Below the pieces are notes generated by a model. The model saw only the letters and a program-made list of their open reading frames with translations, was not told where the DNA came from and did not search any database. From Muricoccus nepalensis (GTDB lineage: Bacteria; Pseudomonadota; Alphaproteobacteria; Acetobacterales; Acetobacteraceae), in NCBI RefSeq assembly GCF_006438825.1, contig NZ_RCZP01000005.1, positions 1-64,000 on the forward strand: 64,000 bases of DNA, read 5' to 3'. This document shows, in pieces, positions 23,836-33,024 of the stretch (positions are counted from its first letter, which is position 1; every line of letters begins with the position of its first letter). The translations under genes were made by a program, and so were the position numbers.

Positions 23836-24840
23836 CTACTGCAGGCGGCGCGAGAGGGAGACGGCGTAGGCGCCGGTGCGGGCCTGGAGCGTGGGGTCGT
23901 CGCTGTAGGTGACGCCCGGCGCCATGTCGAGCTGGAGGAAGCTGATGGGGTCGCAAGCGCCGCCGGGGCCGGGGGCGACCTCCGTGACGGCCAGGCGTCC
24001 GACCACCGCGCGCGGCCGGTCGTCGGGCCAGGCGATGGTGGGGTTGGTCACGTCGTCGCCGGGGGCGGCGAACTGCAGGACCATGTCGAACTCGACGGGG
24101 GCCTGCGCCACCCGCTGGCGCAGCTCGTCGGCGAGGAAGTTGGCGGGCTTGGTGCGCGTCTCCTCCTCGGTCAGGCGCTGGGTGCCGGCGGCGGGCTCGA
24201 AGCTCCAGCGGGCATGGCGCACCTGCCCGTCCGTGCCCTGGAAGCGGAAGGCGTTCACGCCCCAGTAGGGGGTGGTGGCCCAGCTCGCCGGCAGCAGGGT
24301 GGCCGCGAGCCAGCGGCCCTGGAGGGTGGTCGCGGGGTTGGCGGCGACGAAGGCGGCGACGGCCTGCGGGTTGGGCTGGCCGGTCGCGGGGTCGGGGCGG
24401 CGGGCGAGGAGGCCGGCCACCAGGGCCTCGGGCGTGGGCGAGCCGAAGATGGGGGCGGAGATGTTCGCCATGTCCCAGGTGTCGCCGGACGGGGTCTCGA
24501 AGCGGATGGAGAGGCTGCGCGTGGTGCGGCCGGTGTCGGGGCCGGCCGGGTTCCCGACGCCCACGCCGAAGCGGATGATGGTCGCCACGCGCTGGCCGTT
24601 GAAGACGGGGGCGACGGAGAGGCGGGTGCCCTCGGGCGTCGCGGTGAAGTGGCCGGCGGCGCAGGTGCCCTTGGCGTGGCTCGGGCGGTTGGCGCGGATC
24701 GGGCCGAGCACGGCCTCGAAGGCCTCCACGATCGCCTCGGAGGAGGGCGGCTCGGCGCGCGCCCCCGCCCATAGGCCGGGCAAGGCGAGGAGCGCGCCGG
24801 CGGCGAGCGTCACGGCGAGGGCGCGGGCGGGGATGGGCAT
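23836..24840 (-). CDS. Periplasmic catalase-related peroxidase (SrpA type)
   Basis: Heme protein of 334 residues in the small catalase-related family (SrpA/catalase-family peroxidase). A Sec signal (ALAVTLAAGALLALPGLWAGARA, about residues 6-29) puts it in the periplasm. The distal His lies in RANRPSHAKG near residues 49-58, the fold shows FGVGVGNPAG and TPYWGVNAFRF, and the proximal Tyr lies near the C-terminus in YSDDPTLQARTGAYAVS. The length and C-terminal tyrosine fit the short catalase-like peroxidases rather than full catalases. The start at ATG 24840 was chosen for the signal peptide. It probably removes peroxides; the specific electron donor is unknown. Confidence 0.87.
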   Translation of the reverse strand: MPIPARALAVTLAAGALLALPGLWAGARAEPPSSEAIVEAFEAVLGPIRANRPSHAKGTCAAGHFTATPEGTRLSVAPVFNGQRVATIIRFGVGVGNPAGPDTGRTTRSLSIRFETPSGDTWDMANISAPIFGSPTPEALVAGLLARRPDPATGQPNPQAVAAFVAANPATTLQGRWLAATLLPASWATTPYWGVNAFRFQGTDGQVRHARWSFEPAAGTQRLTEEETRTKPANFLADELRQRVAQAPVEFDMVLQFAAPGDDVTNPTIAWPDDRPRAVVGRLAVTEVAPGPGGACDPISFLQLDMAPGVTYSDDPTLQARTGAYAVSLSRRLQ

Positions 24841-24949
24841 GGGGGGTTCCTGGGGCCTGGGGGGACCGAAGCTTAGGGGGAGGCGGGCCGCGGCTGGCAA
24901 GCCCCTTCTCCCGTCTCGTCTCCGGCCCCGGCCCCGGCCGGGACGGGCC

Positions 24950-25858
24950 TCAGTTCCGGAACACCACCGTGCGCGACCCGTTCAGCAGCACCCGGTCCTC
25001 GAGCTGCCAGAGCACGGCGCGGGAGAGGACGCGGCGCTCGATGTCGCGGCCCTGGCGGACGAGGTCGTCGGGCGTGTCGTTGTGGGAGATGCGCTCGACG
25101 TCCTGCTCGATGATCGGGCCCTCGTCGAGGTCGGCGGTGACGAAGTGGGCGGTGGCGCCGATGAGCTTCACGCCGCGGGCCTGGGCCTGGTGGTAGGGCT
25201 TGGCGCCCTTGAAGCCCGGCAGGAAGGAGTGGTGGATGTTGATGCAGCGGCCGGCGAGCTTGGCGGCCAGGCCGTCCGACAGGACCTGCATGTAGCGGGC
25301 GAGGACGACGAGTTCCGTGCCGGTCTCGCGGATGATGCGCCAGATCTCCGCCTCCTGCTCCATCTTCGTGGCGCGGGTGACGGGGAGGTGGTGGAAGGGG
25401 ACGCCGGCGAAGTCGAGGTGCTGGTAGGTCTCGCGCGGGTGGTTGGAGATGATGCCCGCGAGGTCCATCGGCAGCTCGCCGAGGCGCCAGCGGTAGAGGA
25501 GGTCGGCCAGGCAGTGGTCGAACTTCGAGACGAGGACGACGACGCGGCGCCGCTCCCCGGGGTCGCGGAGCGTCCAGCGCATGGCGAAGCGCTCGGCGAC
25601 CGCCGACAGGCCGCCGCGCAGCGCCGGGGCGTCGAGGGCGCCCTCGGGGTGGTCGAGGGTGATGCGGGCGAAGAAGCGGCGGCTCTCGACGTCGTCGTAC
25701 TGCTGGGCGCTGCGGATGTTGCCGCCGTGCTCGAAGATGCAGGTGGCGACGGCCGCGACGATGCCGGGCCGGTTCGGGCAGGAGAGGGTGAGGACGTGCT
25801 CGGGGCGCGGGGCGGCCGCGGCGGTGGCGGCGGGTGCGGGGACCGGGGCGTGCGGCAT
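24950..25858 (-). CDS. purU: Formyltetrahydrofolate deformylase
   Basis: Hydrolyses 10-formyl-THF to THF and formate, balancing the one-carbon pool. The 302-residue protein has the N-terminal ACT domain ([26 protein letters not shown], about residues 24-49) and the formyltransferase-like catalytic domain with the hallmark [19 protein letters not shown] near 214-232 and Asp in [14 protein letters not shown] near 247-260. The Ala/Pro-rich N-terminal 20 residues precede the ACT domain, and the ATG at 25858 (MPHAPVP) was chosen as the start. It is monocistronic, 133 bases downstream of a CBS-domain gene. Confidence 0.95.
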   Translation of the reverse strand: MPHAPVPAPAATAAAAPRPEHVLTLSCPNRPGIVAAVATCIFEHGGNIRSAQQYDDVESRRFFARITLDHPEGALDAPALRGGLSAVAERFAMRWTLRDPGERRRVVVLVSKFDHCLADLLYRWRLGELPMDLAGIISNHPRETYQHLDFAGVPFHHLPVTRATKMEQEAEIWRIIRETGTELVVLARYMQVLSDGLAAKLAGRCINIHHSFLPGFKGAKPYHQAQARGVKLIGATAHFVTADLDEGPIIEQDVERISHNDTPDDLVRQGRDIERRVLSRAVLWQLEDRVLLNGSRTVVFRN

Positions 25859-25991
25859 GCGGGGGCGGACCTGTCGGAGGGGGCGCGCCGGAGGCACGGC
25901 GCCGCCCCGCCCCTTGCCACCAAGGGGGCCGCCCCGGAAGCCCCCCCGGCGGGCTTCTCGCGGGCTTCCTCGGGCCTTCTCGCGGCCGGGC

Positions 25992-26423
25992 TCAGCCGGT
26001 GGTGACGTACTCGCGCAGCGCCGCGGCCTCGGTCACGGCCTCCTCGATGCGGGCCTTCACGAGGTCGCCGATGGAGACGATGCCGCGGAGCTTGCCGTCC
26101 TCCATGACCGGCAGGTGCCGGACGCGACGGTCGGTCATCATCTCGAGGGCGCGGGTGATCGGCGTATCGGGGGTGGCGGTGAAGAGCTTGCGGGTCATGA
26201 CGTCGGCGGCCGTGCGGCCGTCGAGGACGCCGTCCTCCTCGGCGAAGGCGCGGACGATGTCGCGCTCGGAGACGATGCCGAGGACCTCGCCGCCCTCGTC
26301 GCGCACGAGGACGGCGCCGAGGCGGTGACGGACGAGGGTGCGGGCGATGGCGGCGAGGTCCTCCCCCGGCGCCACGCCGATCACATCGCTGCCCTTGTTG
26401 CGCAGGATTCTCGCAATGGTCAT
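25992..26423 (-). CDS. CBS-domain protein
   Basis: A 143-residue protein made of two CBS motifs: roughly residues 8-65 ([40 protein letters not shown]) and 75-128 ([41 protein letters not shown]). Such stand-alone Bateman modules bind adenine nucleotides or related ligands and act as sensors, often in stress responses in alphaproteobacteria. No fused catalytic domain is present. The ATG at 26423 has the purine-rich stretch GGGGAGG a few bases upstream. Its partner is not evident from the neighbours. Confidence 0.9.
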   Translation of the reverse strand: MTIARILRNKGSDVIGVAPGEDLAAIARTLVRHRLGAVLVRDEGGEVLGIVSERDIVRAFAEEDGVLDGRTAADVMTRKLFTATPDTPITRALEMMTDRRVRHLPVMEDGKLRGIVSIGDLVKARIEEAVTEAAALREYVTTG

Positions 26424-26554
26424 CGCAGCCTCCCCTTAGCCGGTTGTGGAGGGGATCGTGACAGGTGAGAGGGGGGCGGCCGCAAGCGGGAAAGCGGCGC
26501 ATCACGGCGCCGTGAACTTTCGGTAATGCGCCCGCCCCCTCCCCGGCCCGGCGG

Positions 26555-28333
26555 TCAGGCGGCGACGCTCGCCTTCTTCTGCTCGGCGCCGGAGAGCTGG
26601 GTGCGGACGAGCTCGGCGAAGCGGCCGCCGAGGGAGACGAGCTCGTCGAAGGAGCCGCGCTCCACGATCTTGCCGTGCTCGAAGACGAGGATCTCGTCGG
26701 CGTCGCGGATGGTCGAGAGGCGGTGGGCGATGATGAAGGTCGTGCGGCCGGCCATCAGCGCCTTCAGCGCGATCTGCACGCGGGCCTCCGTCGCGGCGTC
26801 GAGGGCGCTGGTGGCCTCGTCGAGGATGAGGATGGGCGGGTCCTTCAGCAGGGCGCGGGCGATGGAGAGGCGCTGCTTCTGGCCGCCCGAGAGGCTGATG
26901 CCGCGCTCCCCCACCCGCGTGTCGTAGCCCTGGGGCTGGCGGGTGATGAAGTCGTGGGCCTCGGCCATGCGGCAGGCGTGCTCGAGCTGCTCCTGCGTCG
27001 CGTCGGGGCGGCCGATGAGGAGGTTCTCGCGGATCGTGCGGTTGAAGAGCATCGCGTCCTGGAAGACGACGCCGACGTTGCGGCGGAGGCTCTCGAGGCT
27101 GATGTCGCGGAGGTCGTGGCCGTCGATGGTGACGCGGCCGTTCACGGGGTCCCAGAGGCGCTGGAGAAGGGACATGGCGGTCGACTTGCCGGCGCCGGTC
27201 TGGCCGACGAGGGCGACGGTCTTGCCGGGGTCGGCCTCGAAGGCGACGTCGTTGAGGATGAGGCCGCCGCCGGGGTAGCCGAAGGCGACGTGGTCGAAGA
27301 GGACGCGGCCCTGCACGCGCGGCAGGTCGAGGGCGCCGGGCTTCTCGGGCACGGTGCTGCGGGCGTCGAGCACGCTGAAGACCTCGCGCAGGCCCGGCAC
27401 CTGGCGGAGCAGGGTGGAGACGAAGCCGACCGCGCCCTCGAGCCGGCCGATGAGCATGGTGGCGAAGCCCATGAAGGCGACGATCTCGCCGACCGACGCC
27501 TGGCCGCGCATGTGCAGCCAGGTGCCGAGGATGAAGATGGTGATGACGCTGAGCGTGCTGGCCGAGCGCGTGAGGACGGAGACGACGGCCCACCAGTTGA
27601 GCACGGGGAACTGGTGGTCCAGCACCTGGCGGACGATGTCGCCGAAGAGGCGGGCCTCGGCGTTCAGGCGGGTGAAGGACTGCACGACGACGACGTTGGA
27701 GAGCGCGTCCTGGGCGTTGCCGGCGAGCTGGCTCTGGTAGTCCTCGACCTGGGCCTGGGCCTCCTGGGTGCGGCTGACGACGAAGGCGGCGACGGCGCAG
27801 AAGACGACGACGAGCACGAGCAGGACGATGGCCAGCCGCCAGTTCATGAAGAAGGTGAGCGGCAGGAGGATGATGGCGGTGATGAAGGTGGTCAGGTGCT
27901 CGCGGAAGAAGGAGAGCCAGATGGAGAAGAGGTGGTCGGTGCCGACGAGCATGACCTTCATCAGCCGGCCCGAGGCGGTGTCGCCGTGGAAGGAGAGCGG
28001 CATGGCGAGGACGTGCTGGAAGTAGCGGTGCATCACGGTCAGGCGGTTGCGGTGGGCCATGCGGTCGGCCAGCAGGCTGACGGCGACGTTGGCCGCGATG
28101 CCCGTGACGCCGACGGCGGCCCAGACGATGAGGAGGGAGATGGCGGAGCGCCAGACGACGTCCTGCGGGAGGCGGTCGGCGCTGGTGAGGACGTCCACCA
28201 CGCGGCCGAAGAGGACGGGCTCCAGGAACTGCAGGCCGGCGAGGGCGAGCGAGGCGAGGGCGAGGCCGATGGCGACCCATTTGTCCGGCGCCAGCAGGCC
28301 CAGCACCCGGGCATAGGTCTGGAGGAATCCCAT
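26555..28333 (-). CDS. NdvA/ChvA-type ABC exporter (permease-ATPase fusion)
   Basis: Half-size ABC exporter of 592 residues, membrane domain first and ATPase second. The membrane part (residues 1-310) has about six helices and the segments AMPLSFHGDTASGRLMKVM and FPVLNWWAVVSVLTRSAST. These align in pattern with rhizobial NdvA/ChvA, which export cyclic beta-1,2-glucan. The ATPase has Walker A LVGQTGAGKST near 379, signature GISLSGGQKQRL near 486, Walker B ILILDEATSALD near 508 and the switch His in FIIAHRLST near 541. The start at ATG 28333 follows AAGGAAG. No NdvB-type glucan synthase is near, so the true substrate (glucan, lipid or drug) is open. The gene is divergent from the Bug receptor genes. 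Confidence 0.85.
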   Translation of the reverse strand: MGFLQTYARVLGLLAPDKWVAIGLALASLALAGLQFLEPVLFGRVVDVLTSADRLPQDVVWRSAISLLIVWAAVGVTGIAANVAVSLLADRMAHRNRLTVMHRYFQHVLAMPLSFHGDTASGRLMKVMLVGTDHLFSIWLSFFREHLTTFITAIILLPLTFFMNWRLAIVLLVLVVVFCAVAAFVVSRTQEAQAQVEDYQSQLAGNAQDALSNVVVVQSFTRLNAEARLFGDIVRQVLDHQFPVLNWWAVVSVLTRSASTLSVITIFILGTWLHMRGQASVGEIVAFMGFATMLIGRLEGAVGFVSTLLRQVPGLREVFSVLDARSTVPEKPGALDLPRVQGRVLFDHVAFGYPGGGLILNDVAFEADPGKTVALVGQTGAGKSTAMSLLQRLWDPVNGRVTIDGHDLRDISLESLRRNVGVVFQDAMLFNRTIRENLLIGRPDATQEQLEHACRMAEAHDFITRQPQGYDTRVGERGISLSGGQKQRLSIARALLKDPPILILDEATSALDAATEARVQIALKALMAGRTTFIIAHRLSTIRDADEILVFEHGKIVERGSFDELVSLGGRFAELVRTQLSGAEQKKASVAA

Positions 28334-28631
28334 GCGGTTCGTCTTCCTTGCGCTGTGGCCCGGCGTCCCGGGACGCGGCGGCGGTCTGCGACGGGGCCAG
28401 CCTTCGGCGGGCCGGGCCGAGCCGGGCCCTTCCGCAACGCCGAAGGACGGCCGGGGCTGCATCAGCCACCCCGGATCGCCCCGCGGTGCAAGCCCCCGCC
28501 CGAACACCCTTGCAGGAGGCCTTGCAAGCGGCCGGCGGGGCGGGCACCTGTTCCGGGACCGCCGCGACGCGGGCACGGGGCGCGAGACCCCGGCGACAGA
28601 CCCTGGCGCGGCGCGGCGAAGGAGGTTGTCC

Positions 28632-29672
28632 ATGAGCGTATCGCGCCGTGCCCTGCTGGCGGCCCCCGGGATCGTGTCCCTCGGGCTGGCCGCGCTTTCC
28701 TCCCCCTTCGGCTCGGCCGCGCGGGCCCAGGGGGCGACGGCCCCGGGCGCGGCGGGCTGGCCGAATCGCCCGGTGCGGCTGATCGTGCCCTTCACGCCGG
28801 CCGGCACGACGGACGTCGCGGCGCGGATCCTGGCGGAGCGGCTGCAGGCGCATCTCGGCCAGCCCTTCACGGTGGAGAACCGGGCCGGCGCGGGCGGGAA
28901 CGTGGGGGCGGACGCCGTCGCGAAGGCGGAGCCGGACGGCTACACGGTGCTCATGCAGGCGATCTCGAGCGGGGCGATCAACTACACGCTCTACGGCGGC
29001 CGCATGCCCTACCGGCCGGAGGATCTCGCGGAGGTCGGGCTGGTGGTGCGGGTGCCCAACGTCATTTTCGTGACCAACGCCCTGCCGGTGCGGAGCCTGC
29101 GGGAGCTGGTCGCCTACGCGAAGGCGAATCCGGGCAAGCTCAACATCGGCTCCTCGGGCGCCGGCACCTCGCTGCACGTCACGGGGGAGCTGCTGAAGAT
29201 GGAGGCGGGGATCGAGATGACCCACGTGCCCTTCCGGGGCGCGGGGCCGATGCTGGCGGAGGTGATCGCGGGGCGCGTGCAGGTGGCGGTGGACAACCTG
29301 CCGTCCGCGATCGGGCACCTGCGGGAGGGGCGGCTGCGGGCGCTGGCGGTGACGACGGCCGCGCGCACCCCGGCGCTGCCGGACTGCCCGACCACCGCCG
29401 AGGAGGGGCTGCCGGGCGTGGAGGCGACGGCCTGGTTCGGCATCCAGGCGCCGGCCCGCACGCCGCGGCCGATCGTGGAGCGGCTGGGGGCGGTGATCGA
29501 CGCCATCGTGAAGGAGCCGGCGACGCGGGCGCGCATGGCGGACCTCGGGGGGATGATGCCCGACCTCACGCCCGAGGGCGGCACGACGCCCGCCGCCTTT
29601 ACCGCCTTCGTGCGGGCCGAGACGGCGAAGTGGGGCGAGGTCGTCCGCAAGTCCGGCGCAACCGTGGAGTGA
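28632..29672 (+). CDS. Bug/TctC-type tripartite tricarboxylate receptor
   Basis: Periplasmic receptor of the Bug family, 346 residues, first of a tandem pair. GGAGG stands seven bases before the ATG. A signal peptide (SRRALLAAPGIVSLGLAAL and on to the RAQG cleavage region) precedes WPNRPVRLIVPFTPAGTTDVAARIL, the family hallmark. ENRAGAGGNVGADAVAKAEPDG, GSSGAGTSLHVTGELL and MTHVPFRGAGPM follow. It is five bases from the next receptor gene and probably co-transcribed with it. No TctA/TctB channel genes are nearby. The ligand is unknown. Confidence 0.92.
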   Translation: MSVSRRALLAAPGIVSLGLAALSSPFGSAARAQGATAPGAAGWPNRPVRLIVPFTPAGTTDVAARILAERLQAHLGQPFTVENRAGAGGNVGADAVAKAEPDGYTVLMQAISSGAINYTLYGGRMPYRPEDLAEVGLVVRVPNVIFVTNALPVRSLRELVAYAKANPGKLNIGSSGAGTSLHVTGELLKMEAGIEMTHVPFRGAGPMLAEVIAGRVQVAVDNLPSAIGHLREGRLRALAVTTAARTPALPDCPTTAEEGLPGVEATAWFGIQAPARTPRPIVERLGAVIDAIVKEPATRARMADLGGMMPDLTPEGGTTPAAFTAFVRAETAKWGEVVRKSGATVE

Positions 29673-29677
29673 GCCTT

Positions 29678-30694
29678 ATGAACCATCCGACGAACCGCTT
29701 CCCGCTGACGCGCCGCGCCGCGCTGCTGGCGCTGCCCGCGATCGGGGCGCCGGCGGTGCTGCGGGCGCAGCCCGCCTTCCCGAACCGGCCCATCCGCATC
29801 ATCGTGCCCTTCCCGGCCGGGGGGGCGACCGACCTGACGGCGCGGGTGGTGGCGGAGCGGATGCCGGCGCTGCTCGGCCAGGGGGGCGAGCCCTCGCGCT
29901 TCCCGGTGGTGGTGGACAACCGGCCGGGCGCGGGAGGGAACCTCGGCAGCGACGTGGTGGCCAAGGCGGACCCGGACGGTCACACGATCCTCTGCTGCAC
30001 CATCGGCACGGCCAGCATCAACCAGTTCCTCTACACGAAGCTGCCCTACGACCCCGCGCGCGACCTGGCGAGCGTGGCGATGGTGAACGAGGTGGCGAAC
30101 GGAATCGTCGTGGCCGCCGATTCGCCCTTCCGCACGCTGGCCGACCTGCTGGCCGCGGCGAAGTCGCGGCCGGGGGAGCTGAACTACGGCACGCCGGGGA
30201 ACGGGACCTCGGGGCATCTCTGCGGCGAGTACCTCAAGACGAAGGCGGGGGTGAACCTCACGCACATCCCCTACCGCGGCACGGCGGGGGTGATCCCGGA
30301 CGTGCTGGGGGGGCGGGTGGAGGTCGCGATTGACAACCTCCCGGGCTACCTGCCGCACATCAAGGAGGGGCGGATGCGGGCGCTGGCGGTGACCTCCTCC
30401 GCCCGCTGGTTCTCGCTGCCCGAGGTTCCGACCGTTTCCCAGGCGGGGGTGCCCGATTTCGAGGCGGTGGCCTGGTTCGGCTTCCAGGCGCCGGCGCGCA
30501 TCCCCCGCCCCGTGCAGGAGCGGCTGGCGGAGGCGGTGCTGGGGGCGGTCGCGGAGCCGGCGACGGCCGAGCGGCTGCGCGAGATCGGCAGCGAGCCCAA
30601 GCCGCTCGGGCCCGCCGCCTTCGACCGCTACATCGCCACCGAGAACAGCAAGTGGCGGGAGGTGGTGCGCGCCGCGGGGGCGAAGCTCGACTGA
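29678..30694 (+). CDS. Bug/TctC-type receptor, second of a tandem pair
   Basis: A 338-residue paralogue of the preceding receptor. A twin-arginine/Sec signal (TRRAALLALPAIGAPAVLRAQ) leads to FPNRPIRIIVPFPAGGATDLTARVV, then VVDNRPGAGGNLGSDVVAKADPDG, YGTPGNGTSGHLCGEYL and LTHIPYRGTAGVIPDVLGG. Compared with its neighbour it carries a short insertion after the first strand (LGQGGEPSRFPVV). The two genes share an operon, so they either bind different carboxylates for one process or are a recent duplication now diverging. The ATG lies five bases after the previous stop. Confidence 0.92.
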   Translation: MNHPTNRFPLTRRAALLALPAIGAPAVLRAQPAFPNRPIRIIVPFPAGGATDLTARVVAERMPALLGQGGEPSRFPVVVDNRPGAGGNLGSDVVAKADPDGHTILCCTIGTASINQFLYTKLPYDPARDLASVAMVNEVANGIVVAADSPFRTLADLLAAAKSRPGELNYGTPGNGTSGHLCGEYLKTKAGVNLTHIPYRGTAGVIPDVLGGRVEVAIDNLPGYLPHIKEGRMRALAVTSSARWFSLPEVPTVSQAGVPDFEAVAWFGFQAPARIPRPVQERLAEAVLGAVAEPATAERLREIGSEPKPLGPAAFDRYIATENSKWREVVRAAGAKLD

Positions 30695-30721
30695 GGAGTC
30701 CGAGCGAGGGCCGGGGCGGGG

Positions 30722-31432
30722 TCAGAACTCCGCCTCGACCTCCAGCTCCTGGATGGCGGGGTCGGGCTCGTCGAGGGCGGCGGCCAGCCACTCGGCCATC
30801 GGCTCCCACTCCATGATGCGCTGGGCGTAGGCGGCGCAGGCGCCGGCGAGCGGGACGTCGTAGGTGAGGAAGCGGGTGACGACGGGCGCGTACATGGCGT
30901 CGGCGACGCTGGGGCGGCTGCCGAAGAGCCAGGGGCCGCGCCAGGTCTCGAAGCATTCCCGCCAGATGAAGAGCACGCGGTCGATGTCGGCCTGGGGGCC
31001 GGCCCAGACGCGGAAGCCGGGGCGGTGGGCGCGGAGGTTCATCGGCAGCGAGGCGCGCAGCGCCTGGAAGCCGGAATGCATCTCGCCCGAGATGGAGCGG
31101 CAGCGGGCGCGGGCGGCGCGGTCCGCCGGGAGCATCCCCGCCTCCGGCCGGATCTCGTTGAGGTAGCCGGCGATGGCGGTCGTGTCCCAGATCCGCAGGC
31201 CGTCGTGCAGGAGGCAAGGGATGCGGATGGAGGAGGCGCGCATCAGGAGCTCGGCGCGGGCGGCGGGGTCGTTCACGTCCACGGTCTCGACGGTGAAGTC
31301 GAGGCCGGCCATGCGGGCCAGGAGGAAGCCGCGGAGCGACCAGGAGGAGTAGTTCCGGCTGCTGATGAGGAGCCGGGCGGGCTCGCGCCCGTCCTCCCTC
31401 CGCGGTGTCCTGGGCTGTTCGACCTGTGCCAT
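30722..31432 (-). CDS. Glutathione S-transferase
   Basis: GST-fold protein of 236 residues. The N-terminal thioredoxin-like domain begins LLISSRNYSSWSLRGFLLARMAG near residue 21 (Ser/Tyr in the glutathione site) and contains SSIRIPCLLHDGLRIWDTTAIAGYL near 67-91, with the cis-Pro and the Asp/Thr that bind glutathione. The helical C-terminal domain has SVADAMYAPVVTRFLTYDVP near 176-195. A proline/arginine-rich leader of about 18 residues precedes the domain. It is convergent with the Bug pair, 27 bases away. Detoxification or a catabolic isomerase role is possible. Confidence 0.88.
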   Translation of the reverse strand: MAQVEQPRTPRREDGREPARLLISSRNYSSWSLRGFLLARMAGLDFTVETVDVNDPAARAELLMRASSIRIPCLLHDGLRIWDTTAIAGYLNEIRPEAGMLPADRAARARCRSISGEMHSGFQALRASLPMNLRAHRPGFRVWAGPQADIDRVLFIWRECFETWRGPWLFGSRPSVADAMYAPVVTRFLTYDVPLAGACAAYAQRIMEWEPMAEWLAAALDEPDPAIQELEVEAEF

Positions 31433-31686
31433 GGGGGGGACCTTCCTGTGGCCGGGCGGGGCCGGCGAGGAAAGCTTATGCGAGAACTGTTCCGCCGGCC
31501 CGCTCTCGTTCTATGTATGGGAACAGAGCGGTTGTGCCGGCCACGGCGGACACCCGCGCGAACAATACGATTCACAAACTGTTGACCTACCGGGAGGATG
31601 CTCTCACCATTCTCGACTGTGATCAAACCCCTGACCCTGGTGGGCCGTTCCTCCATCATGCGCCCTTCCGACACGAACCATCCGGC
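31433..31686. other. Divergent promoter region before phaZ
   Basis: The 254-base gap between the divergent GST and phaZ genes is richer in A/T than its surroundings, especially 31555-31585. A TTGACC at 31582-31587 could be a -35 element, but the matching -10 is poor. I see no clear operator. A 35-codon open frame at 31478-31585 has no supporting features. Confidence 0.4.
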
Positions 31687-32916
31687 ATGATCTACCAGCT
31701 CTGGCAGGCTCAGCAGGACTTGCAGCTTCCCTTCCGGATGTTCGCCGAGAGTGCCGGGCGTGTCCTGAACAGCCTCGAGCCGGTGGTGGCGGCCATGCCG
31801 CTGGCGGCCCCCTTCGTCCGCCGGACGAGCGCCGCCCTGGAGATGGTCGCGCGGTCCCGGACGACGCATTCCCGGCCGGGCTACGACTTCACCACCGTGC
31901 GGGTCGGCAACCGCGACGCGGAGGTGACGGAGGAGGCGGTCCTCGAGACGCCCTTCGGCACGCTGCTCCGCTTTGCCAAGGACACCTCCGTCCAGCAGCC
32001 CAAGGTGCTGGTGGTGGCGCCGATGTCCGGCCACTTCTCCACCCTGCTGCGCGGGACGGTGGAGGTGCTGCTGCCGGACCACGACGTCTACATCACGGAC
32101 TGGGCGAACGCGCGGGACGTGCCGGTCTCGGCCGGGACCTTCGGCTTCGACGAGTTCACGTCCCACGTCATCCGCTTCCTTGAGGAGCTGGGGCCGGGGA
32201 GCCACGTGCTGGCGGTCTGCCAGCCGGCGCCGGCGACGCTGGCGGCCGTCGCGATCATGTCCGAGGACCGCAACCCCGCGACCCCCGCCACGATGACGCT
32301 GATGGCGGGGCCCGTGGACACGCGGGTGAGCCCGACCAAGGTGAACGAGCTTGCGCAGTCGAAGCCGATCGAGTGGTTCGAGAAGAACCTCATCGGCACG
32401 GTCCCCGGGCGCTACGCCGGGGCGGGGCGCCGGGTCTACCCGGGCGCGATCCAGCTCCAGGCCTTCATGGCCATGAACGTGCAGCGCCACATCCGCGCGC
32501 ACCGGAACCAGTTCGCCAATATCGTCGCGGGCAACGCGGAGGCGCAGGCCGCGCATCGCCGCTTCTACGACGAGTACTTCGCGGTGATGGACCTGCCGGC
32601 CGAGTACTTCATCGAGACGGTGCGGCGGATCTTCCAGGAGCACGACCTGCCGGAGGGGCGCCTCACCTACCGTGGCCGGCCCGTGCGGCCCGAAGCGATC
32701 CGGCGGACGGCGCTGCTGGCGGTGGAGGGCGAGCGGGACGACATCTGCGCCATCGGCCAGACCATGGCAGCGCTGGACCTCTGCCCGAACATCCCGCTGG
32801 CGAACCGCTTCTACCACCTGCAGACAGGGGTGGGGCACTACGGGGTGTTCAGCGGCAAGCGCTGGGCGAACGAGGTCTACCCGAAGGTGCGGACGCTGAT
32901 CGAGGCGCACAGCTAG
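31687..32916 (+). CDS. phaZ: Intracellular polyhydroxyalkanoate depolymerase
   Basis: Mobilises stored polyhydroxybutyrate from intracellular granules; 409 residues without a signal peptide, as expected for the PhaZa1 class. The N-terminus MIYQLWQAQQDLQLPFRMFAE and the blocks PKVLVVAPMSGHFSTLLRGTVEVLL near residues 100-120 and DVYITDWANARDVPVSAGTFGFDEF near 126-150 are family signatures. The nucleophile site reads LAVCQPAPATLAA, with Cys in place of the lipase-box Ser, as known for this class. Near the C-terminus are VEGERDDICAIGQT (acid) and GVGHYGVFSGKRW (catalytic His). I chose ATG 31687; the open frame extends upstream without family similarity. Confidence 0.92.
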   Translation: MIYQLWQAQQDLQLPFRMFAESAGRVLNSLEPVVAAMPLAAPFVRRTSAALEMVARSRTTHSRPGYDFTTVRVGNRDAEVTEEAVLETPFGTLLRFAKDTSVQQPKVLVVAPMSGHFSTLLRGTVEVLLPDHDVYITDWANARDVPVSAGTFGFDEFTSHVIRFLEELGPGSHVLAVCQPAPATLAAVAIMSEDRNPATPATMTLMAGPVDTRVSPTKVNELAQSKPIEWFEKNLIGTVPGRYAGAGRRVYPGAIQLQAFMAMNVQRHIRAHRNQFANIVAGNAEAQAAHRRFYDEYFAVMDLPAEYFIETVRRIFQEHDLPEGRLTYRGRPVRPEAIRRTALLAVEGERDDICAIGQTMAALDLCPNIPLANRFYHLQTGVGHYGVFSGKRWANEVYPKVRTLIEAHS

Positions 32917-32941
32917 GCGGGATCACGCCGCGGAGGATATG

Positions 32942-32979
32942 GCCGAAGGGCTGGGCGAGGGATCGCCCAGCCCTTCGGC
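32942..32979. terminator. 17-bp perfect hairpin after phaZ
   Basis: Bases 32942-32958 (starting GCCGAAGGGC) are the exact reverse complement of 32963-32979, with a four-base loop GGGA. It lies 26 bases after the phaZ stop and before the convergent metallopeptidase gene's end. No T-run follows on either strand, but the stem length and position make transcription termination or message stabilisation likely. Confidence 0.65.
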
Positions 32980-33024
32980 GTTGCGGGGGCCGGCGCCGCC
33001 GTCTTCCCCGGCGGGGCGGGCAGC

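Noticed and set aside
21553-24774. A long plus-strand open frame spanning thrS and the catalase-like gene
   Set aside because: Antisense to two well-supported genes, crosses their intergenic gap, and has low-complexity composition with no motif.
31478-31585. 35-codon open frame upstream of phaZ
   Set aside because: Arg/Cys-rich, atypical codon use, no family, lies in a divergent promoter region; more likely non-coding.
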